A stretch of DNA of 20,608 nucleotides from Bacteroidota bacterium. GTDB lineage: Bacteria; Bacteroidota; Bacteroidia; Flavobacteriales; Flavobacteriaceae. Positions 1 through 6,359 of the stretch are shown piece after piece (positions within the stretch are counted from its first letter, which is position 1; each line of letters opens with the position of its first letter). The notes under the pieces are model-generated. The model saw only the letters and a list, made by a program, of their open reading frames with translations. It was not told where the DNA came from and made no database searches. Location of the stretch: assembly GCA_009937085.1 (NCBI GenBank), contig JAACDD010000168.1, positions 1 through 20,608 on the forward strand. Reading direction: 5' to 3'. The position numbers and the translations under genes are program-made.

Positions 1-882
1 TGGGAAAAATGCTGCCGTATCGCTTTCTTTACCAGAAATTACTTCATAACTCAAACCTAATGAATTCGTTTTATCCAACTTGTAAGTAAGTCCAAGGCTA
101 GCCAAATAAGCACCTTTAACATCTACCCCACCGATTCTTTCACCTTCTTGCATATAGAGGTCTGATGTAAGTGACAAAGCACCCGCTTTATAGCCCATAT
201 GCAAACCATAAGTAGTCAAGTTTGATTTAGTAGCACCATCTACGTTTGAGTTTTGATACGTATTTGACAAGGTTAAGAATGATACATTAAACTTTTCAAC
301 CTTGTGATTTAAACGTAAAAACAACATATCTCTGTAAGTGAAAAGTGTAGAATTATTGTACACTTCATCTGTTGTAGTGTTTAAAGAACCACCAATGTCT
401 AAGCTAAGCTTATCTTTCTTGTATTTGTAAACCACAGCATCGTGTGTTCTAGCTTGTTGCGCCCAACCAAGACCACCTAAGATTCTTTGGTTATCATACG
501 ATAGCGGTTGACGTCCAACTTTCAAAGATGATGATTCTCCTAAAAGTAAATCTGCCCAAGCTTCTTGAACTCTAAAGTTTCCGTTACCAGCCGTTGCTAT
601 TTGTTGTCTATCACCAAATGCAAAAACTTCTTGAAAGCTTGTAAAAAGCGTGTAGGTTTCTGCCTTATATTTTGTTTTAAAAGCTGCTCTTACAGTAGTT
701 CTTACAAAACCTTCATCTGCAACAGTTGCAGTTCCTGCAGGAAAAGAACCTCCAGTGTAATTACCTCCATTTCCAAAATATTCGGAACGAGGTCTAAACT
801 CTCCTTCAAGAGAAAGTTGCGCTTGCATAAAGCCGGTGTGCAAGAGTGCTATTGTTAATAGTGTATAAGTTAAATTTTTCAT
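1..882 (-). CDS. Alginate-export-type outer-membrane porin, C-terminus cut by window edge
   Basis: The ATG at 882 opens a frame that stays open to base 1, giving 294 codons with no stop, so the C-terminal part lies outside the window. The N-terminus is a Sec signal peptide: a basic start, a hydrophobic stretch, and likely cleavage after MQA near residue 21. The mature part has alternating short beta-strand-like segments, many aromatic girdle residues, and the pattern GEFRPRSEY early followed by QEAWADL and KVGRQPLSYDNQRILGG around residues 105-140. These are typical of the alginate-export (AlgE-like) porin family. The start lies 46 bases after the nrtD stop on the same strand with no visible terminator, so it is probably the last gene of the nrt operon. 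I infer that it lets nitrate or nitrite through the outer membrane; the family also carries other anionic solutes, so the substrate is unproven. Confidence 0.82.
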   Translation of the reverse strand, partial: MKNLTYTLLTIALLHTGFMQAQLSLEGEFRPRSEYFGNGGNYTGGSFPAGTATVADEGFVRTTVRAAFKTKYKAETYTLFTSFQEVFAFGDRQQIATAGNGNFRVQEAWADLLLGESSSLKVGRQPLSYDNQRILGGLGWAQQARTHDAVVYKYKKDKLSLDIGGSLNTTTDEVYNNSTLFTYRDMLFLRLNHKVEKFNVSFLTLSNTYQNSNVDGATKSNLTTYGLHMGYKAGALSLTSDLYMQEGERIGGVDVKGAYLASLGLTYKLDKTNSLGLSYEVISGKESDTAAFFP

Positions 883-928
883 TTTGCTGTTTGTGTTATG
901 TGTTAATTTTAATTTATAATTTTTGTGT

Positions 929-1747
929 TTAGTGTTCTAGAAAATCAATCAGGTGTTTTCTGTATTTGTAATAATCATTACTTGCGAGAATAGCTTTCCT
1001 AGTTCTTGGTCGTTTGAAGTCTACAGCGAGTATATCTCCAATTTTAGCCTTAGGTCCACTAGTCATCATTACAACTCTATCAGCTAAAAATATAGCCTCA
1101 TCAACATCATGAGTAATCATAACAGCTGTAATTTTTTCTTTATTCCATATTTCTATGAGGGTGTCTTGTAGTTCGCCGCGTGTTAATGAATCAAGCATTC
1201 CAAAAGGTTCATCTAGAAGTAAAACCTTAGGTTTTATGGCAAATGCTCTTGCGATACCAACACGTTGTTGCATACCTTGTGACAACTCTTTAGCCTTTTT
1301 GTGAAACGCATCTTCCAACCCAACTTTTTGCAGGTAATATTTTGCGATGTCTAAACGCTGTGCTTTTGTAGCATGTGGGAAAACCTGATTTACGCCCAAC
1401 ATTACATTTTGCAACGCCGACATCCAAGGCATTAAACTGGGTGCTTGAAAGATTACACCTCTGTCAGGCCCTGGACCTTTAATTGGTTGTCCAAGTACTG
1501 CAATATCCCCTTTTGTAATTTCGTTTAGTCCTGCGATCATCGATAGCATTGTGGTTTTTCCACATCCAGAGTGCCCAATAATGGTAACAAACTCTTCTTT
1601 CATGATTTGAAGATTTAAATCTTCCAAAACCACATAATCTCCTTTTGGTGTGGGATATACTTTTTTTAAGTTCCGTATATCCAACATGATTTGTGAAGGC
1701 GACTGCGTATCCTTCTTAGTTTCTTTCTGTATCGTTTCTACTGTCAT
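929..1747 (-). CDS. nrtD: Nitrate ABC transporter ATP-binding protein NrtD
   Basis: Complete 272-residue ABC ATPase that hydrolyses ATP on the cytoplasmic face to drive import. Visible motifs are Walker A GHSGCGKT (58-65), the Q-loop near FQAPSLMPW (100-108), signature LSQGM (155-159), Walker B VLLLDEP (175-181), and the switch histidine in ITHDVDEA (H213). The opening VYPTPKGDYVVLEDLNL and the GPGPDRGVIFQ stretch match the NrtD/TauB/SsuB nitrate-sulfonate class and resemble cyanobacterial NrtD closely. The gene follows the nrtC-like gene after 11 bases and precedes the porin by 46 bases, so it is in one transcript with nrtA and nrtB. The signature has Q in place of the usual second G, a tolerated variant. 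All catalytic residues are present, so I take this as the active partner of the asymmetric ATPase pair. Confidence 0.9.
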   Translation of the reverse strand: MTVETIQKETKKDTQSPSQIMLDIRNLKKVYPTPKGDYVVLEDLNLQIMKEEFVTIIGHSGCGKTTMLSMIAGLNEITKGDIAVLGQPIKGPGPDRGVIFQAPSLMPWMSALQNVMLGVNQVFPHATKAQRLDIAKYYLQKVGLEDAFHKKAKELSQGMQQRVGIARAFAIKPKVLLLDEPFGMLDSLTRGELQDTLIEIWNKEKITAVMITHDVDEAIFLADRVVMMTSGPKAKIGDILAVDFKRPRTRKAILASNDYYKYRKHLIDFLEH

Positions 1748-1758
1748 CGTGTTTGTGT

Positions 1759-2604
1759 TTAGACGTATTCAACAAAACTTTTAGGTTCTAGATCCGGTAA
1801 TGCAATAGGCGCTTTAGCTTCTGCCTTTCTTTCATTTCCAATATCCATTAAGTACTGAATGATAGCATTTCGAGTCTCTTTATATACTTTGTTGTCATTC
1901 AGCGCTGTTTTATCTCTTGGACGCTCAATGTCAATCTTAAATTCTGGGCCGAGCGTTGCATTTGGACCAGGTCGTAAAGGAATAATACGATCTGCCATAT
2001 AAATCCCTTCATCTACATCATTGGTAATTAACAAAGCTGTGCGCTTGTCTTTATTCCAAATGTTGAGAATTTGATCTTGAAGTGTACCTCTTGTCAAGGC
2101 ATCCAAAGCACTCAAAGGCTCATCCATAAGAATCATATCCGGTTTCATAGCTAATGCTCGAGCAACAGCAACACGCTGTCGCATTCCGCCAGACAATTCT
2201 TTAGGTAATTTGTTTATTGCTGGAGTAAGACTAACCATGTCTATATAATGTGCCGCTTTTCGTTTCCAAACCGATTTGTCTCTTTTGGGAAAAGCTTCTT
2301 TAACGGCCATCATCACATTTTTTTCTACAGATAACCAAGGCAATAATGAGTAATTTTGAAAAATTACACCACGTTCGTGGCTTGTTCCAACTACTTTTTC
2401 TCCTTTAAAAATTACCTCACCACTAGTAGGTTCTAATAGACCATTAATAAGGTTTACAAGTGTGGTTTTACCGCTTCCAGTAAACCCAACAATAGCAACA
2501 AACTCTCCTTCTTCAATGCTTAGGTTTATGTCGCTGAGTACTTCTGTTTTAGAGTCACCTTCTCCATAAGTCTTGCAAATATTTTTCAATTCTAAATAAG
2601 CCAT
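1759..2604 (-). CDS. nrtC: Second nitrate ABC transporter ATPase, NrtC-like without the NrtA-like domain
   Basis: 281-residue ABC ATPase with Walker A GFTGSGKT (40-47), FQNYSLLPW (82-90), signature LSGGM (137-141) and Walker B MILMDEP (157-163). The H-loop reads LLITNDVDEG, so the switch histidine is replaced by asparagine (N195). It should pair with NrtD, giving one consensus and one altered ATP site. Cyanobacterial NrtC is roughly twice as long because it carries a C-terminal NrtA-like regulatory domain; here the protein stops about 40 residues after the ATPase core, so that domain is absent. It lies 32 bases after nrtB and 11 bases before nrtD. The assignment as nitrate-specific rests on the neighbours, because the NrtC/D, SsuB and TauB families are hard to separate by sequence alone. 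Confidence 0.86.
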   Translation of the reverse strand: MAYLELKNICKTYGEGDSKTEVLSDINLSIEEGEFVAIVGFTGSGKTTLVNLINGLLEPTSGEVIFKGEKVVGTSHERGVIFQNYSLLPWLSVEKNVMMAVKEAFPKRDKSVWKRKAAHYIDMVSLTPAINKLPKELSGGMRQRVAVARALAMKPDMILMDEPLSALDALTRGTLQDQILNIWNKDKRTALLITNDVDEGIYMADRIIPLRPGPNATLGPEFKIDIERPRDKTALNDNKVYKETRNAIIQYLMDIGNERKAEAKAPIALPDLEPKSFVEYV

Positions 2605-2636
2605 AATATTATTTTTTTGTTGTGTGCAAGCGTTAT

Positions 2637-3731
2637 CTATATCGCATCTGTCTTTTCAAACGACACTGCATTTTGTATGGATAACATAAATCTATCCAAT
2701 AAAAATCCAATGACTCCAATAACGAACATGGCCACAATAATTTTCGAGTTGGAATCGTTGGCGCCGTTCTGGAATTCTTCCCAAACAAAAGTTCCTAAAC
2801 CTGGACTTTGTGCTAAAAGTTCAATAGCAATTAATACCATCCACCCTACTGACATCGTGATTTTTAAGCCCGTGAATATAAAAGGCAAAGCAGAAGGAAG
2901 AATAACTTTAAATATCTTTTGAAACGTACCGAGTTTTAAGACTTTAGCTACATTAATAAAATCTTTATCCACTGAAGAAACGCCCATCGCAGTATTTACT
3001 AAGGTCGCCCACATGGAACACAAGCCAACACTTATAAAAGAAATTGTGAAGGAGTTATCTTCTGTTGAATCAATGAGCATTGTTTTTACAATCATAAAGA
3101 CCAACAAATACCATACTACTGGGGATACAGGTTTGAAAACCTGAATAAACCAATTAAAAGCATTTTTCAAAGCTGGACTCAATCCTATGAAAATTCCAAG
3201 AGGAACAGCCACAATCAAGGCTAATAAAAAACCAGCAAAAACCGTTTTTAAACTCCTTATAATTTGATCAACAAATGAAGCACGACCAGTATAAACGATT
3301 GGATCATTGCCTTGAGCAATTCGCGTTTCATTTATTGCTTCTGTTTTAGCCTTAAAATCAAGTTTGTCTTGTTTGATGATAAAGTAATCATCAATCAATG
3401 TTATCAATGATGACCAAACTTGTGCAGGTGATGGTAATGTATTTGTTTGACAAGAGGGATCATTTGCAGCAAAACACAATGTTAGTGCATCTGCAGCCGC
3501 TTGCCCCTGGTCACTGAATGCTTTTTCCACTCGAAAGTCGATTTCACGCTGTCTCAAGGACTCAGCACCTAAATACCAAATCCCCAAAAAAACAAGAATT
3601 GAACTTACTGGTATTAGCAGTTTTTTAAGAGAAGGCACCAATTCAAACTTCAGCCTTTTAAATTTCAATCTTGAAAGTGCTTTTAACACTAAAGACCGCT
3701 CATTTGTTTTTAAAACTACACTTTGTTTCAT
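2637..3731 (-). CDS. nrtB: Nitrate ABC transporter permease NrtB
   Basis: 364-residue inner-membrane permease of the BPD transporter type. There is a basic cytoplasmic N-terminus, a first membrane helix near 36-55, and a hydrophilic, probably periplasmic segment at 56-155 that contains two cysteines (C86, C94). Hydrophobic segments follow near 160-183, 203-218, 229-248, 270-305 and 331-350. The cytoplasmic EAA-like coupling loop is around 258-290 (NVAKVLKLGTF... LPSALPFIFTG), where the NrtC/D ATPases should dock. The MSVGWMVLIAIELLAQSPGLG stretch near 293-313 is typical of the nitrate/taurine/sulfonate permease family. The large first extracytoplasmic loop makes it longer than SsuC or TauC (about 260-280 residues); the two cysteines could form a disulfide, which is inference. 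It lies 38 bases after nrtA and 32 bases before nrtC. Confidence 0.9.
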   Translation of the reverse strand: MKQSVVLKTNERSLVLKALSRLKFKRLKFELVPSLKKLLIPVSSILVFLGIWYLGAESLRQREIDFRVEKAFSDQGQAAADALTLCFAANDPSCQTNTLPSPAQVWSSLITLIDDYFIIKQDKLDFKAKTEAINETRIAQGNDPIVYTGRASFVDQIIRSLKTVFAGFLLALIVAVPLGIFIGLSPALKNAFNWFIQVFKPVSPVVWYLLVFMIVKTMLIDSTEDNSFTISFISVGLCSMWATLVNTAMGVSSVDKDFINVAKVLKLGTFQKIFKVILPSALPFIFTGLKITMSVGWMVLIAIELLAQSPGLGTFVWEEFQNGANDSNSKIIVAMFVIGVIGFLLDRFMLSIQNAVSFEKTDAI

Positions 3732-3769
3732 AATCTTGTTTTTTAGGGGTTTTGAGTAAATTCTTTTAA

Positions 3770-5149
3770 CTATTTATCTTTATTTCCTATTGAAAAACTA
3801 TTGATGTAACCAATTGGATCTTTGGCATCATAAGTGGTACCGTCAATAAAGTCCGATGTAGCTGGTTTATACCCATCTGTATCGGGAACATCGCTAGCAG
3901 GTATAAGGTTTTCAGCAACTAATAAGTCTGCTGCTTTCTTCCAAATATCAGGTCTGTATATTTCTTTTATTGTTTCGCTATACCATGCTTCTGGCTTAGA
4001 TTCAGGAATTTGTCCCCAACGACGCATTTGTGTCAAGAACCAGATACCGTCTGAGTAGAATGGATAGGTTGCGTTGTACTTGTAAAACACGTTGAAGTCT
4101 GGCATGCTACGCTTGTCTCCCTTTTCAAATTCAAAAGTACCTGTCATGGAATTTGCTAATACCGCTTCAGGAGCACCAACATACTGTGGCATAGATAAAA
4201 TCTTAACCGCTTCTGGTCTGTTAGATGGCTCATCTAACCATTTACCGGCTCTAATTAGTGCTTTTGTAACCGCAATGGCAGTATTTGGGTATTCTTCTAC
4301 AAACTTTTTAGTCATTACAAAAACCTTTTCTGGGTTGTTTTTCCAGATATCATAATTTGTAGTTACTGGAACACCAATCCCTTTAAATACAGCTTGTTGG
4401 TTCCATGGTTCACCTACACAATAACCATAAATTGTACCTGACTCAAGTGTTGCAGGCATTTGTGGTGGAGGCGTTACAGAAAGCAAAACTTCTGCGTCAA
4501 TTTGTCCTTGTACATTATCTGCCGTGTACATACCTGGATGAATACCAGTTGCAGCTAGCCAATAACGAATCTCATAATTGTGTGTAGAAACAGGAAATAC
4601 CATACCCATTTTAAAAGGCTTACCAGATTTGTTGTAATCTTCAATTACGGGCTTTAATGCCTCTGAAGAAATAGGATGAATAGGCTTACCACTTTCATCT
4701 TTAGGTACATTTGGTTTCATTTTCGACCACACATCATTCGATACTGTGATACCGTTACCGTTTAGGTCCATGGAAAATGGCGTAACTAAATCTGCTTGTC
4801 TACCAAAACCAGCGCCGGCTGCGATTGGCTGACCGGCTAACATGTGCGAGCCGTCTAATTGACCATCAATAACACGGTCCAATACATTCTTCCAATTCGA
4901 TTGCGCCTCAACAGAAACAAATAAACCCTCATCTTCGAAAAAGCCTTTTTCTTTAGCGATTGCTAAAGGAGCCATGTCGGTTAATTTAATAAACCCAAAA
5001 GTTAATTGAGGTTTTTCTATTGCAAGTAGTGTTTTTGGTGCTGCGTCAGCAGCATCTGATTTTTTTTCTTTTTTTCCTCCGCTGCCGCAAGACACAAGTA
5101 GTGTTGCTAAGACAAGGAGCTTAATGGATGTTAAAATGGATACTTTCAT
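3770..5149 (-). CDS. nrtA: Nitrate-binding lipoprotein NrtA
   Basis: 459-residue periplasmic solute-binding protein anchored by lipid. The start is fixed by a clean lipoprotein signal: MKVSI, a hydrophobic core, lipobox LVSC with the acylated cysteine at 21, then a Gly/Ser/Lys-rich tether. From residue 50 it follows the NrtA/CmpA/SsuA type-II binding-protein fold: KLTDMAPLAIAKEKGFF, W86 in the SNWKNVLDRV stretch, GSHMLAGQPIAAGAG, FPVSTHNYE with H190, and YGYCVGEPWNQQAV (241-253). W86 and H190 are candidates for the tryptophan and histidine that contact nitrate in the Synechocystis protein, although I cannot align them rigorously. It is the first gene of the minus-strand nrt operon, and a one-mismatch copy of the island's palindrome lies 22-37 bases before its start. 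Bicarbonate (CmpA-like) binding is the main alternative, unlikely in this context. Confidence 0.92.
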   Translation of the reverse strand: MKVSILTSIKLLVLATLLVSCGSGGKKEKKSDAADAAPKTLLAIEKPQLTFGFIKLTDMAPLAIAKEKGFFEDEGLFVSVEAQSNWKNVLDRVIDGQLDGSHMLAGQPIAAGAGFGRQADLVTPFSMDLNGNGITVSNDVWSKMKPNVPKDESGKPIHPISSEALKPVIEDYNKSGKPFKMGMVFPVSTHNYEIRYWLAATGIHPGMYTADNVQGQIDAEVLLSVTPPPQMPATLESGTIYGYCVGEPWNQQAVFKGIGVPVTTNYDIWKNNPEKVFVMTKKFVEEYPNTAIAVTKALIRAGKWLDEPSNRPEAVKILSMPQYVGAPEAVLANSMTGTFEFEKGDKRSMPDFNVFYKYNATYPFYSDGIWFLTQMRRWGQIPESKPEAWYSETIKEIYRPDIWKKAADLLVAENLIPASDVPDTDGYKPATSDFIDGTTYDAKDPIGYINSFSIGNKDK

Positions 5150-5170
5150 GAATATTGTTTTATGTTAAAC

Positions 5171-5186
5171 TACGTATTTATACTTA
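5171..5186 (-). promoter_or_regulatory. Candidate Crp/Fnr-type operator upstream of nrtA (one mismatch)
   Basis: On the minus strand this reads TAAGTA-TAAA-TACGTA. It differs by one base from the perfect TAAGTA-N4-TACTTA dyads upstream of nirB and nasA and shares the TAAA spacer with the nasA copy. It ends 22 bases before the nrtA ATG. That distance leaves no room for a transcription start about 41 bases downstream, so a classical class-II activator position is excluded for this gene unless the promoter lies elsewhere. Binding by the neighbouring Crp/Fnr protein is inferred. Confidence 0.55.
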
Positions 5187-5193
5187 TTTGACA

Positions 5194-5201
5194 CAAATGT
5201 A
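5194..5201 (-). promoter_or_regulatory. Possible Bacteroidota -7 box for nrtA
   Basis: The minus strand reads TACATTTG, a full match to the Bacteroidota sigma-ABfr -7 consensus TAnnTTTG, about 45 bases before the nrtA start. No convincing -33 TTTG element is visible at the expected distance. If used, transcription would begin around 5188-5190, putting the 5171-5186 dyad just downstream of the start site, a repressor position. An alternative weaker box (TAGTTTAA, 5172-5165) overlaps the end of the operator. Confidence 0.35.
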
Positions 5202-5251
5202 GAAGACATCTTTTAAAATGTAGGTGTAAAAAAATAGCTTAAAACCATCTT

Positions 5252-5326
5252 TTAGGTATTGTAAATAACTTGTTTATGAGTTGTTTAAACATGTTAAATA
5301 CACATATAATTGGCATAAATACCTAA
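5252..5326. repeat. Widely spaced inverted repeat, 9-bp arms
   Basis: TTAGGTATT at 5252-5260 is the exact reverse complement of AATACCTAA at 5318-5326, with 57 bases between. A 10-bp perfect palindrome (5282-5291) sits close to the midpoint. The arms contain TAGGTA, one base different from the TAAGTA half-site of the island's operator, so they may be weak half-sites. AT-rich composition makes a chance 9-bp match less improbable than it would be in balanced DNA. Confidence 0.4.
5282..5291. repeat. Perfect 10-bp palindrome TGTTTAAACA
   Basis: TGTTTAAACA is its own reverse complement and lies about 135 bases upstream of the nrtA start, near the centre of the 5252-5326 inverted repeat. It could be a regulator half-site pair or only low-complexity AT-rich sequence. 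No function can be assigned from the window. Confidence 0.35.
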
Positions 5327-5350
5327 TAGACAATAGAATATAAAATCATA

Positions 5351-5400
5351 AGAAATACGTAGTTTTATTTAAATATAAAAATCCATAATTACGTATTTCT
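5351..5400. repeat. Inverted repeat with 11-bp perfect arms ending in TACGTA
   Basis: AGAAATACGTA (5351-5361) and TACGTATTTCT (5390-5400) are exact reverse complements separated by 28 bases. Each arm ends internally in the hexamer TACGTA, which also appears in the nrtA operator, twice between the crp-family gene and nirB, and twice next to the response-regulator gene. The arm centres are about 39 bases apart, close to but not exactly four helical turns. Paired regulator sites upstream of nrtA are the simplest reading; a long-loop RNA hairpin in the 3' flank of the crp-family mRNA is the alternative. Confidence 0.5.
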
Positions 5401-5411
5401 GCGTAAACGCA
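5400..5411. repeat. Short dyad TGCGT-AA-ACGCA
   Basis: A 5-bp-arm dyad with a 2-base centre directly abuts the 5351-5400 inverted repeat. It is one of the few GC-containing symmetric elements in this AT-rich stretch. It may extend the regulator-binding region, but it is short enough to be chance. Confidence 0.3.
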
Positions 5412-5531
5412 CTTTGTGTTGGAAATTCCTTTAACAAAAAATGAAAATGTCTGGTATATAAGAGGCAAGACTGAAATTAAAATGTAGCTATGATTTGCTG
5501 TAATCCCCTAATATTATCTTATGCAGCACTA

Positions 5532-6248
5532 TTAGCTTTGTAGGAAAAAGTTGTGATCAGAAATCTCTTTACTAAGCTGAGCTCTGTCATGTATACCAAT
5601 TCGTTTGCCAACTATGTTGATTAGTCCATCTTTCTTAAGTGAGGAAAGCGTTCTAATGACTTGGTCATCTGTAGTACCTGCAAATGCTGCAATTTCTTTT
5701 CTACTGAGTTGCAAATCAAGATATCCCTTTAAATTGCGCCCAAACTTTCGATCTATATACAATAATGTGTCAATTACTTTTTCACGAACGGTCATTTGTG
5801 CAATTGCTTTCACTTTGGACTCAGATGCACTTAGTTCATTCGCATAAAACAGCATAAGATCGTATGTCAGTGCGGGAAGCTCTTTTAGCATTTTATCAAG
5901 TAATTCATTAGATAAGTTACACAGAATCGTATCCTCTAATGCTATCGCGCTTATGGCATAACTTTTTCGAGTACCAAAACCTCTATGACCCACAATCTCA
6001 CCTTGTTTTACAAATCTCAAAATCTGTTCACGGTCATTTATCCCCGTTTTAAAAACTTTTACCCTGCCACTACATATAAAAAATAGACCGTTAACAGGTG
6101 TGCCTTCAAGAATAAATTGCTGCTTTTTGCTACACTTAATTATATTAATGGAGTCCTTAATACGTTCTAAATACGCTTCTGGCAAATTTTTATGGAGAAT
6201 TTCTATAGATTCGATATAGGACATAATATTCAATGATGTACCAAGCAT
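5532..6248 (-). CDS. Crp/Fnr-family transcriptional regulator
   Basis: 238 residues from the first ATG; a second Met at residue 9 (start at 6224) is an equally plausible start. Residues about 35-130 form a cyclic-nucleotide-binding-type beta-roll (QQFILEGTPVNGLFFICSGRVKVFK, then QGEIVGHRG). A dimerisation helix follows at about 130-165, and a winged helix-turn-helix at about 175-225 with LSRKEIAAFAGTTDDQVIRTL. There is no N-terminal cysteine cluster (only C39, C59 and C110), so an Fnr-type [4Fe-4S] oxygen sensor is unlikely. In the recognition helix the usual R/E pair is D-D, while the distal arginine (R199) is kept, which suggests a target different from TGTGA or TTGAT. The gene is divergent from nirB with 111 bases between, and I infer that it controls the nitrate genes through the TAAGTA-N4-TACTTA dyads. 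The effector is unknown. Confidence 0.85.
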   Translation of the reverse strand: MLGTSLNIMSYIESIEILHKNLPEAYLERIKDSINIIKCSKKQQFILEGTPVNGLFFICSGRVKVFKTGINDREQILRFVKQGEIVGHRGFGTRKSYAISAIALEDTILCNLSNELLDKMLKELPALTYDLMLFYANELSASESKVKAIAQMTVREKVIDTLLYIDRKFGRNLKGYLDLQLSRKEIAAFAGTTDDQVIRTLSSLKKDGLINIVGKRIGIHDRAQLSKEISDHNFFLQS

Positions 6249-6269
6249 TATGAAAATAAATTACAGTAA

Positions 6270-6277
6270 CAAAAGTA
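6270..6277 (-). promoter_or_regulatory. Possible -7 box for the crp-family gene
   Basis: The minus strand reads TACTTTTG, a full match to TAnnTTTG, ending 22 bases before the ATG at 6248. The 6307-6322 dyad would be centred about 50 bases upstream of the implied start site, so the regulator could control its own gene from an upstream position. No clear -33 element is seen. Confidence 0.4.
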
Positions 6278-6306
6278 TTAAAAAATACGTACATACGCTT
6301 ATTTAT

Positions 6307-6322
6307 TAAGTATTTTTACTTA
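6307..6322 (+). promoter_or_regulatory. Perfect TAAGTA-N4-TACTTA operator between the crp-family gene and nirB
   Basis: Reads TAAGTA-TTTT-TACTTA, an exact 6+4+6 dyad whose centre is 45.5 bases before the nirB ATG. The same 12 specified bases recur upstream of nasA. Spacing matches Fnr-class boxes (TTGAT-N4-ATCAA), and the only G of each arm sits at the fifth base from the dyad axis, as in Fnr and Crp sites. TACGTA hexamers flank it at 6286-6291 and 6338-6343. Recognition by the adjacent Crp/Fnr protein is inferred. Confidence 0.65.
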
Positions 6323-6328
6323 TTTTTG
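6321..6328 (+). promoter_or_regulatory. Possible nirB -7 box overlapping the operator
   Basis: TATTTTTG matches TAnnTTTG fully. Its first two bases are the last two of the operator, so the dyad would fill the spacer between -7 and any -33 element. No TTTG is seen at the -33 distance. This implies a transcription start near 6333 and a leader of roughly 25 bases. Confidence 0.45.
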
Positions 6329-6359
6329 GACTAACAATACGTACGAATTAAACACAAGT

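Larger units (their letters stand above)
5150..5531. other. 382-base regulatory region between the crp-family gene and nrtA
   Basis: No coding frame of note is present on either strand. The region is strongly AT-rich and holds the nrtA leader with its operator-like dyad (5171-5186), a nested set of inverted repeats (5252-5326, 5282-5291, 5351-5400, 5400-5411) and several TACGTA hexamers. The preceding gene (crp family) and the following gene (nrtA) are both on the minus strand, so the region is the nrtA promoter region plus the 3' flank of the regulator gene. I see no convincing GC-rich hairpin with a T-tract after the regulator stop. Confidence 0.7.

Noticed and set aside
565..858. 97-residue plus-strand frame
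   Set aside because: It is antisense to the porin gene, rich in Ser/Cys/Lys without any domain pattern, and the porin frame on the other strand is clearly real.
2617..2922. 101-residue plus-strand frame
   Set aside because: It lies opposite the 3' half of nrtB, whose EAA loop and membrane segments are convincing; no support for an antisense gene.
5532..6248. Calling the Crp/Fnr-family protein an oxygen sensor (Fnr)
   Set aside because: There is no N-terminal cysteine cluster; C39, C59 and C110 do not make an Fnr cluster pattern.
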